Origin: Acholeplasmataceae bacterium | GTDB lineage: Bacteria > Bacillota_I > Bacilli_A > Acholeplasmatales > Acholeplasmataceae | Assembly (NCBI GenBank): GCA_030603805.1 | Contig: JAUVXD010000001.1 | Span: 315,518-379,517 of the forward strand | Length of the DNA: 64,000 nucleotides | Reading direction: 5' to 3' | Notes under the pieces: model-generated | The model's database searches: none | What the model was told of the DNA's origin: nothing | What the model saw: only the letters and a program-made list of their open reading frames with translations | Shown: positions 1 to 7,361 of the stretch, piece after piece | How the letters are laid out: every line of letters starts with the position of its first letter | Numbering within the stretch: position 1 is the first letter of the stretch | Translations under genes and position numbers: made by a program

Positions 1-402
1 TGGATGTGCAATAATGACTTCAAATCCAGAATGTCTTAAATCGTATATGGCCTCTGATACATCAGCTTTACGCATGGAAAAATCAACTAAAGCATAATTG
101 GATTGATGAATGGTATAACCAGACTTAATGGTTTGTACTAAGTGATCATGTTCATCGACTTCAGCCCCTAAAAAAATGTTCAATTTAAGCCCTTGTTCAA
201 AGGCACGTCGTTTCAATAATTCAAACCGCTCAATAATCACATGTTTTGGACTGATGAGTGGCCTTAAAAGGGACATATGTGGTGTCAGTACAATCGTATG
301 AATGCCGATGCTTTCGGCCTTCTTTAAAATCGTCATCGATTCATCAATTGACTTTGCCCCATCATCAACGCCAAAGAGTATATGCGTGTGTAAATCGATC
401 AT
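1..402 (-). CDS. PHP-family protein-tyrosine phosphatase (CpsB/YwqE-like), 5' part only
   Basis: Partial gene running off the left edge; the first 134 residues are visible. The protein opens MIDLHTHILFGVDDGAKS, the HxH and GVDDG pattern that starts the PHP metal-binding site of CpsB/YwqE phosphatases, and the visible part ends in IIAHP, another conserved metal-binding block. The family comprises manganese-dependent phosphatases that dephosphorylate tyrosine kinases controlling capsule or exopolysaccharide export. The ATG is preceded by a GGGG-containing ribosome site. No kinase or glycosyltransferase lies in the window, so the partner genes, if any, are further left. Family call is firm; the biological target is inferred. 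Confidence 0.85.
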   Translation of the reverse strand, partial: MIDLHTHILFGVDDGAKSIDESMTILKKAESIGIHTIVLTPHMSLLRPLISPKHVIIERFELLKRRAFEQGLKLNIFLGAEVDEHDHLVQTIKSGYTIHQSNYALVDFSMRKADVSEAIYDLRHSGFEVIIAHP

Positions 403-536
403 TCTAAAATCCCCTTTTTGCTTTTCAACTATGTTTCATTATAGGAAAACTCTCTTTCTAAAGTTTTTCTAAAATAAAAAGTAATAAATTCGTAAGAATC
501 GATTACCTTTATATTCAAATCATTATTTTTTTCTTT

Positions 537-1259
537 TTATTCTTCTGCTAATTTAAAATCGGCATTGAAATGATCAAACTGTTTATGATTGAGTCGATAT
601 CCTAAGCCCCAAATGGTTTCAATGAGTTGTGCACCTGACTCATCATTAATCTTTTTTCTAAGTCTTGTGATGTGGATACCCAGTGCATTATCGGTTGCAG
701 AATTTTCATCATCCCATACGGCGTGAATGACTTGATCCTTAGAAACAACTTGATCTTTATGCTCTAAGAGAAATTTTAGAATCTTGAACTCAACATTGGT
801 GAGTTGAATAATCTTTCCATGTTTAGACACTTCTCGATTATCAAGTCTAATAGTTAAATTACCTGCACGAACTAGATTGAGTGGTGTTCTTCTGAAGGTA
901 TTTAAATATCTTAAAACGGATTTTATTCTGGCACAAGCCTCGCTTGCAACAAAGGGAATATCAACAAAGCCTTCAGCACCAAATTCAAAGTGTCTGATTT
1001 TTTGTTCGATAGAATACCCTTTTCCAAATAAATAGAGTGGGCATTTCGATACATACTTGATGTGAGAGATGAGTGCGTGATTTTTAGATTCTCTTTCTTC
1101 AAGCTCAAATAGGATGAAGTCATAGTCGTGTAGTTCGCTTTGGTGATGGTTAATATAGTCCACCGGTTTAATAAATACATTAAAAAAATCTTTCTTGAAG
1201 CAGTGCATCAAATCTGTGAAATGTGTCCTGTTGTTTGAAATAATCAATATATTATACAT
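537..1259 (-). CDS. OmpR/PhoB-type regulator with degenerate receiver domain
   Basis: 240 aa. Residues about 130-235 form a clear winged-helix DNA-binding domain of OmpR/PhoB type (LTNVEFKILKFLLEH, then HITRLRKKI and TIWGLGYRL). Residues 1-115 have the outline of a receiver, but the phospho-acceptor position reads FELE (Glu52 where Asp is expected), the acidic pair after the first strand is Asn-Asn, and the conserved Lys before Pro-Phe is Ile. It therefore should not be phosphorylated in the usual way. No histidine kinase is adjacent. A G-rich ribosome site (GGGGG) precedes the ATG. It probably acts as a phosphorylation-independent regulator; the target genes are unknown. Confidence 0.85.
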   Translation of the reverse strand: MYNILIISNNRTHFTDLMHCFKKDFFNVFIKPVDYINHHQSELHDYDFILFELEERESKNHALISHIKYVSKCPLYLFGKGYSIEQKIRHFEFGAEGFVDIPFVASEACARIKSVLRYLNTFRRTPLNLVRAGNLTIRLDNREVSKHGKIIQLTNVEFKILKFLLEHKDQVVSKDQVIHAVWDDENSATDNALGIHITRLRKKINDESGAQLIETIWGLGYRLNHKQFDHFNADFKLAEE

Positions 1260-1565
1260 CTTGAACCCCCGTTATTCATGTATTATAAACTCATTATAGT
1301 GCTTGATTATTTCTATTTTACTTCGTTTTATGAAATGTTTTGTGAAATTAAGCAAAAAGTCATCGTTTTATATTTAAAACTGCCTATAATTAGATTTATT
1401 CGACTTTTTTATGACATATTTGATATCATATGTATTTATATTTTTTATTGTTTATCGATTCTTAGACATAGACTTGAAAGAGTTGATTGAAGAGTCATTG
1501 ATCTTTGATGTCCCTTTAAAGCCAATCTCATGTCACAGTGAATGATTTGTAAATAATTGTTTCAA
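1260..1565. other. 306-base gap without a convincing gene
   Basis: AT-rich spacer between the regulator and the alpha/beta hydrolase. It contains TATAAT-like sequences close to the regulator start that could serve as its promoter, but no well-spaced -35 box is obvious. A 70-codon plus-strand frame at 1278-1490 has no ribosome binding site and a composition typical of random AT-rich DNA. I see no hairpin, repeat or RNA gene here. Confidence 0.5.
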
Positions 1566-2360
1566 TTACTTCAAAATCATTTCAATGGCTTCAGCAACTT
1601 TAATCCAGTTAGGATCAATAGTTAAAAAGTGACAGAGCTCAGATAAAATCATGGGCTTCGTATGTAGACCTTTTGCTGTTTTGTAGATGTCATCTAATCC
1701 AACAATCAAATCATCTTTTGAACCAATAACATGAACCTTGATGTTCAACTTAAAATCATAAGGTAAAAAGGGCTTCATGAGATCTTCTTTAACACGTTTC
1801 GATTCTTTTGTCAGTAATTGTCTAATCTCACTTATTTCAGGTTCAGAAAATCTAGGACTTAAAACAACTTTTCTCATTAAAGTCTCTAAAGTAATTTTTT
1901 GATCTTTATGTTCATTTCTAAGCTTTCTCAAAAATGATTTGCTATCCGAGAAAAACATACCTAAGGGAGAATCTTGGTCTATGCCACCATAAACTGCTGA
2001 GGATAACAAGATTGCTGAGTCGATGGTGTCTTGATAATCTCTTACATATCTTTGAACAATGGCACCGCCCATTGAATGCCCAATTAATATAGGTTTAGAG
2101 TTTAATTTACTCACAACAGATAAAACATCGCTCACATAATCATCTAATCCAAAGGTGTCAATCATTTCATAACCTTCACTCTTACCATGACCTCTAAGAG
2201 ATAGTGCGTAACACTCAAAACCCTTGGATTCGAAGTAATCTAAAAAATACTCAAATGTCCATGCTCCAGCTTGTGCACCATGGATAAATAGCAAAATTTT
2301 ATCATAGGTTTTAATTTTCGGAATTCTTTCTAAGACTTCTAATTTATAATTCGATTTCAT
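1566..2360 (-). CDS. Alpha/beta hydrolase (monoacylglycerol-lipase/esterase-like)
   Basis: 264 aa, complete alpha/beta-hydrolase fold. An oxyanion-hole HG appears in LLFIHGAQAG (around residue 27), the nucleophile elbow is GHSMGG (Ser96), the acidic member is probably in SKDDLIVG near residue 215, and the catalytic His is in ELCHFL near residue 245. RGHGKSEG after strand 4 is typical of lysophospholipase/monoglyceride-lipase-like members. There is no signal peptide, so it is cytoplasmic. It overlaps the upstream acetyltransferase gene by 17 bases and is the last gene of an operon starting with an XRE regulator. The substrate cannot be told from sequence. Confidence 0.88.
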   Translation of the reverse strand: MKSNYKLEVLERIPKIKTYDKILLFIHGAQAGAWTFEYFLDYFESKGFECYALSLRGHGKSEGYEMIDTFGLDDYVSDVLSVVSKLNSKPILIGHSMGGAIVQRYVRDYQDTIDSAILLSSAVYGGIDQDSPLGMFFSDSKSFLRKLRNEHKDQKITLETLMRKVVLSPRFSEPEISEIRQLLTKESKRVKEDLMKPFLPYDFKLNIKVHVIGSKDDLIVGLDDIYKTAKGLHTKPMILSELCHFLTIDPNWIKVAEAIEMILK

Positions 2361-2817
2361 AGAGATAAAGACTTCTCTTTCCCAAAATGTAATAGATGTG
2401 ATCTTCAGGAATCATCACATTTGGATCAATTAATTTCCCATGAGATTTCATGACAATTCTGATACTACTCTCATTGGTTGCTTCAGTCGTTAGCAAAAGT
2501 TTACGATAGCCATGTGCTTTAGCTAGTTCTTTAATCATCTCAAGTGCATAATAGGCATACTGATGACCACGATGAGGTTCATCAATTTGATACCCCACAT
2601 GACCGTGAATTCTCGTTTCTCTTTGATATCCAAGTCTTAACGTAATTTTACCAATTGAAGTCATCCCTTTCATAATAGCAAAACAATAAAAGGGTAGACC
2701 TCCATAATAATCTTCTGAATGAAAACCAATCAGTTTTAGATCTAAAATAGGACCATGGATATAATTTGTGTCAATGAGCTGATGGTGGATTAAACAATCA
2801 TACGCTTGATTCATCAT
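2344..2817 (-). CDS. GNAT-family N-acetyltransferase
   Basis: 157 aa from the ATG at 2817, chosen because it forms an ATGA overlap with the stop of the upstream gene; a longer form starting at 2853 (169 aa) is possible but neither has a good ribosome site. The acetyl-CoA binding region resembles GNAT motif A (GHVGYQIDEPHRGHQYA, where RGHQYA replaces the usual RGxGxA), followed by LLLTTEATNESSIRI, in which Asn-Glu-Ser fits motif B. The closest style is small-molecule acetyltransferases of the RimJ/RimL type. The acceptor substrate is unknown. Confidence 0.8.
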   Translation of the reverse strand: MMNQAYDCLIHHQLIDTNYIHGPILDLKLIGFHSEDYYGGLPFYCFAIMKGMTSIGKITLRLGYQRETRIHGHVGYQIDEPHRGHQYAYYALEMIKELAKAHGYRKLLLTTEATNESSIRIVMKSHGKLIDPNVMIPEDHIYYILGKRSLYLYEIEL

Positions 2818-3089
2818 ATGATTTGAGTCGACAAAATCAAATACATCATCCAAACCATTAAAGGAAGTATTGAAAGTATGAGAAAGATAATGTCAGATTT
2901 TTCCTTTCTAGTGACCAAATCAGCAAATCCTTTTAATGTGGCGATAATGGTTGAAACATAAAAGAGCATGCTGATGATCTCATTCAGCATTTCTGATTCT
3001 AATCCACCAAGAATCATCACTGAAAAATAAATGAGAGAAACACCATAAAGAACGGTAAGTAATATTTTACTTGTCTGTGTAAGCTTCAC
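2814..3089 (-). CDS. Small three-helix membrane protein
   Basis: 91 aa, GTG start at 3089. Three hydrophobic segments lie at about residues 8-28, 38-55 and 67-88, with charged KGFADLVTRKEKSD between helices 2 and 3. No recognised family. It lies 95 bases downstream of a small XRE repressor and overlaps the acetyltransferase gene by 4 bases. Pairs of a 60-70 aa XRE regulator and a small multi-pass membrane protein are common in Firmicutes, where the repressor usually controls the membrane gene; that link is inferred here from position. Confidence 0.7.
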   Translation of the reverse strand: MKLTQTSKILLTVLYGVSLIYFSVMILGGLESEMLNEIISMLFYVSTIIATLKGFADLVTRKEKSDIIFLILSILPLMVWMMYLILSTQII

Positions 3090-3184
3090 TAAACACCACT
3101 TCTTTCATTAGATATGTATGATATGAATCTTTGTATAACATATTTATCAAAACGATGAAACTGTCTTCTAAATACATAGTCATC

Positions 3185-3391
3185 TTAGGAACTTTTTTTA
3201 TGTCCATCCCAGAACAAATCATTTAAGGTGCGATCTAATGCTCTACAGATGGCAAGACAAATCGATAATGAAGGATTATAGTGACCTTGTTCAATTAAAA
3301 CAACGGTCTGTCTAGACACACCGATAGTTTCTGCTAATGCCTGTTGTGATAATCCTTTTTCAGCTCTTGCTGCCTTCATTTTAAAATTCAT
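3185..3391 (-). CDS. Small XRE-family transcriptional regulator
   Basis: 68 aa, almost entirely a helix-turn-helix of the Cro/CI type. LSQQALAETIGVSRQTV contains the two helices, followed by IEQGHYNPSLSICLAI, the usual third and fourth helices. It is the size of YvaO/YgzD-like stand-alone repressors. An AAGGTG ribosome site precedes the ATG. Its promoter carries a palindrome across the -35 box, which suggests autorepression. First gene of the run XRE, small membrane protein, GNAT, hydrolase. Confidence 0.9.
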   Translation of the reverse strand: MNFKMKAARAEKGLSQQALAETIGVSRQTVVLIEQGHYNPSLSICLAICRALDRTLNDLFWDGHKKSS

Positions 3392-3411
3392 AGAAGCACC
3401 TTCTTAGTTTA

Positions 3412-3440
3412 AATATACATTATATTGGACATAATGTCAA
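3412..3440 (-). promoter_or_regulatory. Promoter and likely autoregulatory operator of the XRE operon
   Basis: On the minus strand a TTGACA -35 box (3435-3440), a 17-base spacer and a TATATT -10 box (3412-3417) lie 21 bases upstream of the XRE start. The 11-base palindrome GACATAATGTC (3428-3438) overlaps the -35 box, a position that would let a bound repressor block polymerase. Confidence 0.7.
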
Positions 3441-3461
3441 TTATATTATACATTTTTGTGT

Positions 3462-3482
3462 AAAAAAAAGGTGCTATGCACC
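3462..3482 (-). terminator. Rho-independent terminator after the 73-aa membrane protein gene
   Basis: On the minus strand GGTGC-ATA-GCACC followed by at least eight U residues, directly after the stop codon at 3484. Confidence 0.85.
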
Positions 3483-3483
3483 G

Positions 3484-3705
3484 TTAACGTTTGATAATGA
3501 ATGGTCCTAAAAAGATCATGGAAAACCCAACAATATATGCGAAAAACATAAAGAGTCTTATAAAAACAAAGGGAATAGGAAAAGCACTTTGACTAATATA
3601 GTGAAACCAAATATCATAAATGAGTGGCATAAAGCCAGAAAGTAAGACAGCGGTTAAAATCAGTATGATTCCAATAATGATGACTTTATTTTCTTTTGGT
3701 CTCAT
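3484..3705 (-). CDS. Small two-helix membrane protein, unknown
   Basis: 73 aa with two long hydrophobic segments (about residues 8-30 and 44-70) and basic residues at both ends. No recognised family. It follows the YhhN-type gene by 9 bases and is closed by a strong terminator, so it is the last gene of the membrane/housekeeping operon that begins upstream near 8.4 or 10 kb. Confidence 0.6.
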   Translation of the reverse strand: MRPKENKVIIIGIILILTAVLLSGFMPLIYDIWFHYISQSAFPIPFVFIRLFMFFAYIVGFSMIFLGPFIIKR

Positions 3706-3714
3706 AAGTCCCCC

Positions 3715-4395
3715 TTAAAAGAATAGAATGGATGAAGCAATCAAAATTTGTGCCAAATAATAGGTAATCAAATTCGATGCAATCATCTTCTTTTGATTCA
3801 TGCCTTGAAAATAGATTGGTGCTAAGATCAAATCAGATAATCCAAAGAGTATTGCACCAATCATCATGATGATGTATCCTGGGTGTTGATCTCCAAAATT
3901 GATGTAGTTTGAAATGGTGGATCCAATCATAACAAAGATTAAGAGTGCATATAGATAACTTGGTATTTGGACTTTCCCCATCTGAAGTTTCATGACTTTG
4001 CTCATGATGATGATCAATCCCATCATCAAGATTCCAAAGCCATAACTGAACAAGCTTAATGGGAAAAGTTCTCTGAGTGCAATCAAGTAAAAGATATGTC
4101 CCAAACTAAAAGCAATCATTCCTTTTAAGATAATATCTTTGTCTTCTTTTTCTGGTCTAAGTGTTCGAAGTGCTAAGACAAGATCACCAATCATACCAAG
4201 AAGTAAACCCATAAAAATGAATAAATCAAACAGTGATACTGCATGACCTCTATTCACGATGCCAAGCATAAAAATAAGCAAAAATGAAAAACTCGAAAAT
4301 GCCTTGAGATAAAAGGCCATCATATATCTTCTTTTTAACTCAAAGAAAATAAAACATATGATGAAAAGAGATGCAATCACATACCCATAAATCAT
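3715..4395 (-). CDS. YhhN family membrane protein (lysoplasmalogenase/TMEM86-like)
   Basis: 226 aa, about eight transmembrane helices. The family signature is visible: GLLLGMIGDLVLAL in the third helix, GHIFYLIAL after it and IGAILFGLSDLILA near the C-terminus with the conserved Ser-Asp. Characterised members hydrolyse the vinyl-ether bond of lysoplasmalogens, releasing fatty aldehyde from the lipid headgroup in the membrane; bacterial roles are poorly known. Neighbours give no extra hint. Confidence 0.8.
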   Translation of the reverse strand: MIYGYVIASLFIICFIFFELKRRYMMAFYLKAFSSFSFLLIFMLGIVNRGHAVSLFDLFIFMGLLLGMIGDLVLALRTLRPEKEDKDIILKGMIAFSLGHIFYLIALRELFPLSLFSYGFGILMMGLIIIMSKVMKLQMGKVQIPSYLYALLIFVMIGSTISNYINFGDQHPGYIIMMIGAILFGLSDLILAPIYFQGMNQKKMIASNLITYYLAQILIASSILFF

Positions 4396-4422
4396 GAGAA
4401 CACCTTTTCTAAAGACTTAGGA

Positions 4423-5067
4423 CTAAAAAAGCTTCGCATCTTCCTTAGCTTCAGTCTTTGTTGTTTCTAATTCTTTTGCGAGTGTATCTTTAAAATAGAT
4501 GTTAGAGGATAACATCTTTTGATAGAGCTTTTTTCTAAGTCTTGTTTCATGAGATTCAAAGAAAAACAGTGAGAATGCTTCCCATAACAAAAACCAGCCC
4601 CCAATAAAGAGTCCTTCAACCATAATACTTACAAAAAGTGCGTACTCGCCACCGATATTTCTAAACACGTAGGCACCGATTAAAAATAAAATCGATAGCA
4701 TAATATAAGCAGCAAGCTGTCTATAGTTAAGCCTTAATGTTTTATTAATCAAAAATATGACGAACTTAAAGTTATTTCTTATCCCTGCTAAGGACTTACT
4801 TTCTTTATCTGGGTCTTTCATGTTTTGAGGTAGATAAAAAACCAGCTCTACATTTTCATCTTTTGGAATTTCTGTTGCTGCTTGTTCAAGATAATCAATG
4901 AGTTCGGGCTCTAAATCTTTTCTTCTTAATGGTGATGCATCCCACCCATTAAAAAGCTCTGAATAATCCTCTAAAGAAACCTCAATCATATATGCTTTGG
5001 TTTCTGGGTCAATATTATATAAATTAATGGTATCTGTTTTCTTTCTTCTTTTAATTCTCATAGGCAT
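4423..5067 (-). CDS. Membrane protein of unknown function with two TM helices
   Basis: 214 aa from the ATG at 5067; a GTG one codon earlier is possible. The N-terminal 100 residues are soluble and acidic (DASPLRRKDLEPELIDYLEQ), then two hydrophobic segments at about 118-136 and 142-170, then a charged Lys/Glu-rich tail. No Pfam family recognised. The ATG overlaps a TGA in an upstream open frame (TGATG), which is the expected true end of the neighbouring toroid gene and indicates translational coupling. Confidence 0.65.
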   Translation of the reverse strand: MPMRIKRRKKTDTINLYNIDPETKAYMIEVSLEDYSELFNGWDASPLRRKDLEPELIDYLEQAATEIPKDENVELVFYLPQNMKDPDKESKSLAGIRNNFKFVIFLINKTLRLNYRQLAAYIMLSILFLIGAYVFRNIGGEYALFVSIMVEGLFIGGWFLLWEAFSLFFFESHETRLRKKLYQKMLSSNIYFKDTLAKELETTKTEAKEDAKLF

Positions 5068-5150
5068 CACTTACTTTCCATCAGCCGTTCATATAAATTA
5101 GGCCGATACATCTTTAAAACTTCTAAGAAATGAAGTGTATTAAATCTACC
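5067..5150 (-). other. Out-of-frame C-terminal tail of the toroid protein (probable frameshift)
   Basis: Just before the stop of the toroid gene (TAG at 5146-5148), the +1 frame continues as GRFNTLHFLEVLKMYRPN, then LYERLMESK, and stops with a TGA that overlaps the next start codon as TGATG. The motif FNTLxxLEVLK matches the family's usual C-terminal helix (WNTLRxLxVLK). One extra base near 5149-5154 explains everything. It may be a genuine mutation or a sequencing error. Confidence 0.7.
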
Positions 5151-5979
5151 TTACATCCTTATAATTAAAATGAATCAATCCTGAAATCATTTCACCCTTT
5201 GGTAGTTTGCCATCTTTCATTCGATGAACTAACATGTTGATGGCATCTTTCATGCGTTCATCGTAAGGATGATTGACTGTAACAAAATATCTCAGTGCTC
5301 TTAATATATCATATTTCCATCGATTTGGATAATGAGGTTCAATCATAAACGGATGAATGGGATCATGGGTTCCCATTTTCTTAAAAAGTTCTCTTCTGAG
5401 TAATGCTTCTTCAGCCTTCAAAACAGCTTCTTTAACCTCACTTTGTCGATACTGATCCTCTAACTTCAAGAAATCTCTGAAACCTTCTAAAATCGAGAGT
5501 GTTGCATGTACAGAAGCCACTTTGGTTGGTGTTGTCTCCCACATGCAATTAAAACCACCTGTTTCGATTTGATGACTGAGTAAATAATCAATCATCTCAT
5601 AAATTCTATGATCTTTTTCACCTAGGTATGAGGAAAGTGATAAGAGCATACCAACCACACAAAGATCTTGATGTCTTCTTTGATTGACTACACCTTCTTT
5701 TTGCCATAAATGATTTAGTAAGGTTTCTAATCCCTTTTGATACGTAGGATGCTTGGGATTGATTTCTAAATTTTTAAGTTCTAGCATCGTGTAGTGTGTT
5801 GAAATCCATTTAGGTGAATAGACGCCCCCACCCCACATGTGATGAACTGGATCAAAAAGATCAAGATATCTTTGGATATATCCCGTTTCTATATATTCTT
5901 CATCTTTATCAAGCAAATATTTTGATGTGAGTCTTTGTATGACTGGATCGCCTTGCATTAAAAAATCAACTAAACCCAT
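5146..5979 (-). CDS. Alpha/alpha-toroid protein (prenyltransferase/squalene-cyclase-like fold), frameshifted near the end
   Basis: 277 aa as read. Repeated helical segments with GGFNC (around 145), WKYDILRALRYF (around 220) and Trp/His-rich turns fit the alpha/alpha toroid found in terpenoid cyclases and prenyltransferases; DxDD-type cyclase motifs are not visible, so a catalytic role is not implied. The frame ends prematurely in FNYKDVR, while the +1 frame continues with a family-like tail for about 27 residues to 5067. It lies 4 bases after an eight-helix membrane protein gene and is coupled to the next gene. Fold assignment is moderate; function unknown. Confidence 0.65.
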   Translation of the reverse strand: MGLVDFLMQGDPVIQRLTSKYLLDKDEEYIETGYIQRYLDLFDPVHHMWGGGVYSPKWISTHYTMLELKNLEINPKHPTYQKGLETLLNHLWQKEGVVNQRRHQDLCVVGMLLSLSSYLGEKDHRIYEMIDYLLSHQIETGGFNCMWETTPTKVASVHATLSILEGFRDFLKLEDQYRQSEVKEAVLKAEEALLRRELFKKMGTHDPIHPFMIEPHYPNRWKYDILRALRYFVTVNHPYDERMKDAINMLVHRMKDGKLPKGEMISGLIHFNYKDVR

Positions 5980-5983
5980 AAAA

Positions 5984-6730
5984 TCACTGACTTACTTCTA
6001 TTTTATAATCACCTTTAATCTCAGGATGAAAGACAAAGAGGTAAGTAGCAATTAAAAATGATGCAAGCATTAATGGAATAAATGCGAATAATTGTCTTGA
6101 TAAAGCATAAATGACAGTAAATAAGATATAGCTCATCATAGTTAACATCATGGGGTCAATATCTTTTTTTAAGATTTTTGTGAAAATCATAAAAATCAAA
6201 ATAAAAATGAACATCGTGATAGCAACCATGATGGTAACAGATAATAACCCTTGAGTCATGATGGGTGTTTTAAATGCATAGGCAGATAAACTCATCAACA
6301 CGACTGTTGATCCATAAAGAAGTTCCATGGAGTGCTGTGCTCTAGTCATATATGTTGACTTAAACTCAGGTAGATTCACTAAAATGAGTGCTTTTGTCAA
6401 TCGATGGGAGGCAAAGGATAATATGAAGACATATAACCCTAAAATGCCTAGGATAAGCGCGCCATCTCCTCGATCATCTCTCATAAAACTTAAAATACCT
6501 AAACCAAAGAAGACAATGCCAATGATAAATAAAAATATAGGAATGATAAAACTCACAAACTTATAACCCTTTTTAAATCGAATGACAAGAAACACAAACT
6601 GTAAAATAAAAACTAATCCAACCACCTGTTTAAAACGATCAAAAATAATGATTCGACTAAAGATTAAGTTCAGTGCTAAAAAAAGGGTAAGACAACCAAC
6701 AATTTGGGCTCTTCTTCTCACAATATCCAT
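5984..6730 (-). CDS. Multi-pass membrane protein, unknown
   Basis: 248 aa with about eight transmembrane helices (roughly 9-28, 36-51, 57-80, 91-108, 137-153, 160-185, 196-212, 217-234) and a short acidic tail. No family signature recognised. It is separated by one base from the upstream HAD phosphatase gene and by 4 bases from the downstream toroid gene, so it is co-transcribed with both. Confidence 0.65.
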   Translation of the reverse strand: MDIVRRRAQIVGCLTLFLALNLIFSRIIIFDRFKQVVGLVFILQFVFLVIRFKKGYKFVSFIIPIFLFIIGIVFFGLGILSFMRDDRGDGALILGILGLYVFILSFASHRLTKALILVNLPEFKSTYMTRAQHSMELLYGSTVVLMSLSAYAFKTPIMTQGLLSVTIMVAITMFIFILIFMIFTKILKKDIDPMMLTMMSYILFTVIYALSRQLFAFIPLMLASFLIATYLFVFHPEIKGDYKIEVSQ

Positions 6731-6731
6731 C

Positions 6732-7361
6732 TTAAACCTCCAGTAAAACCTTTTTTAATGTGTCCATATCTGTCACTAAGTAATCGGGTTCTGCACCACT
6801 CAGGAGTTCAATATCATCAAATCCCCAAGCAACAGATAAAACCCTAATCCCCACATTTTTGCACGATATGATATCTCTAACCTCATCGCCTACATAAAGC
6901 ATTTCTGTTTTTTTGAATTTTCTTTGAATCCTTTTAAGAAGTCTTTCTTTTCCAAAGAATGAAGCTTTTCCTAAAATGATATCCATTTTGCAAAACTGAT
7001 GATGCTCTAAAAAGCTTAAGATATTTTTCTTGGAGTTTGAAGAAACGATACCAAGCAAATAGCCTTCACTTTTCAGTGTATCCATTAATGCTTTCATGCC
7101 CTCAAAAGGATAAACGTCTGCCATCAAGTTTTGAATGATTTTCCTTGTTTTTCTTGCAAGTCTTGGTAGTTTAAAAATGGGAATATGATGTTTTTTTAAA
7201 CGTTCATGGATGGATAATGTTTTAAGCTCATTGATTTCTTCATGGGTGAATTGCTTAAATCCATACTTTTTTGAAAGTTCTTCATAGATTTGATAAGCCA
7301 GATGCATCGAATTGGAGATGGTACCATCAAAATCAAAGATCACCATTTTCCTCATAGCCAT
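6732..7361 (-). CDS. HAD-family hydrolase, phosphoglycolate-phosphatase-like
   Basis: 209 aa. HAD motif I is IFDFDGTISNS near the N-terminus, motif II is the Ser in GIVSSNSKKN (around 108), and motif III/IV is the VGDEVRDI block (around 160). The cap is the helical C1 type of Gph/PgmB-like enzymes. Such proteins dephosphorylate small metabolites; the exact substrate is open. An AAGGA ribosome site favours the ATG at 7361, though an ATG at 7355 forms an ATGA overlap with the corA stop. Confidence 0.85.
   Translation of the reverse strand: MAMRKMVIFDFDGTISNSMHLAYQIYEELSKKYGFKQFTHEEINELKTLSIHERLKKHHIPIFKLPRLARKTRKIIQNLMADVYPFEGMKALMDTLKSEGYLLGIVSSNSKKNILSFLEHHQFCKMDIILGKASFFGKERLLKRIQRKFKKTEMLYVGDEVRDIISCKNVGIRVLSVAWGFDDIELLSGAEPDYLVTDMDTLKKVLLEV

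Noticed and set aside
1278-1490. 70-codon plus-strand frame in the 306-base gap
   Set aside because: No ribosome binding site, no recognisable domain, composition of random AT-rich DNA, and it opposes the likely promoter of the minus-strand regulator.
3090-3184. Short minus-strand frame of about 38 codons between the XRE and small membrane genes
   Set aside because: No ribosome site, and it overlaps the start of the membrane gene in another frame; nothing family-like in the sequence.
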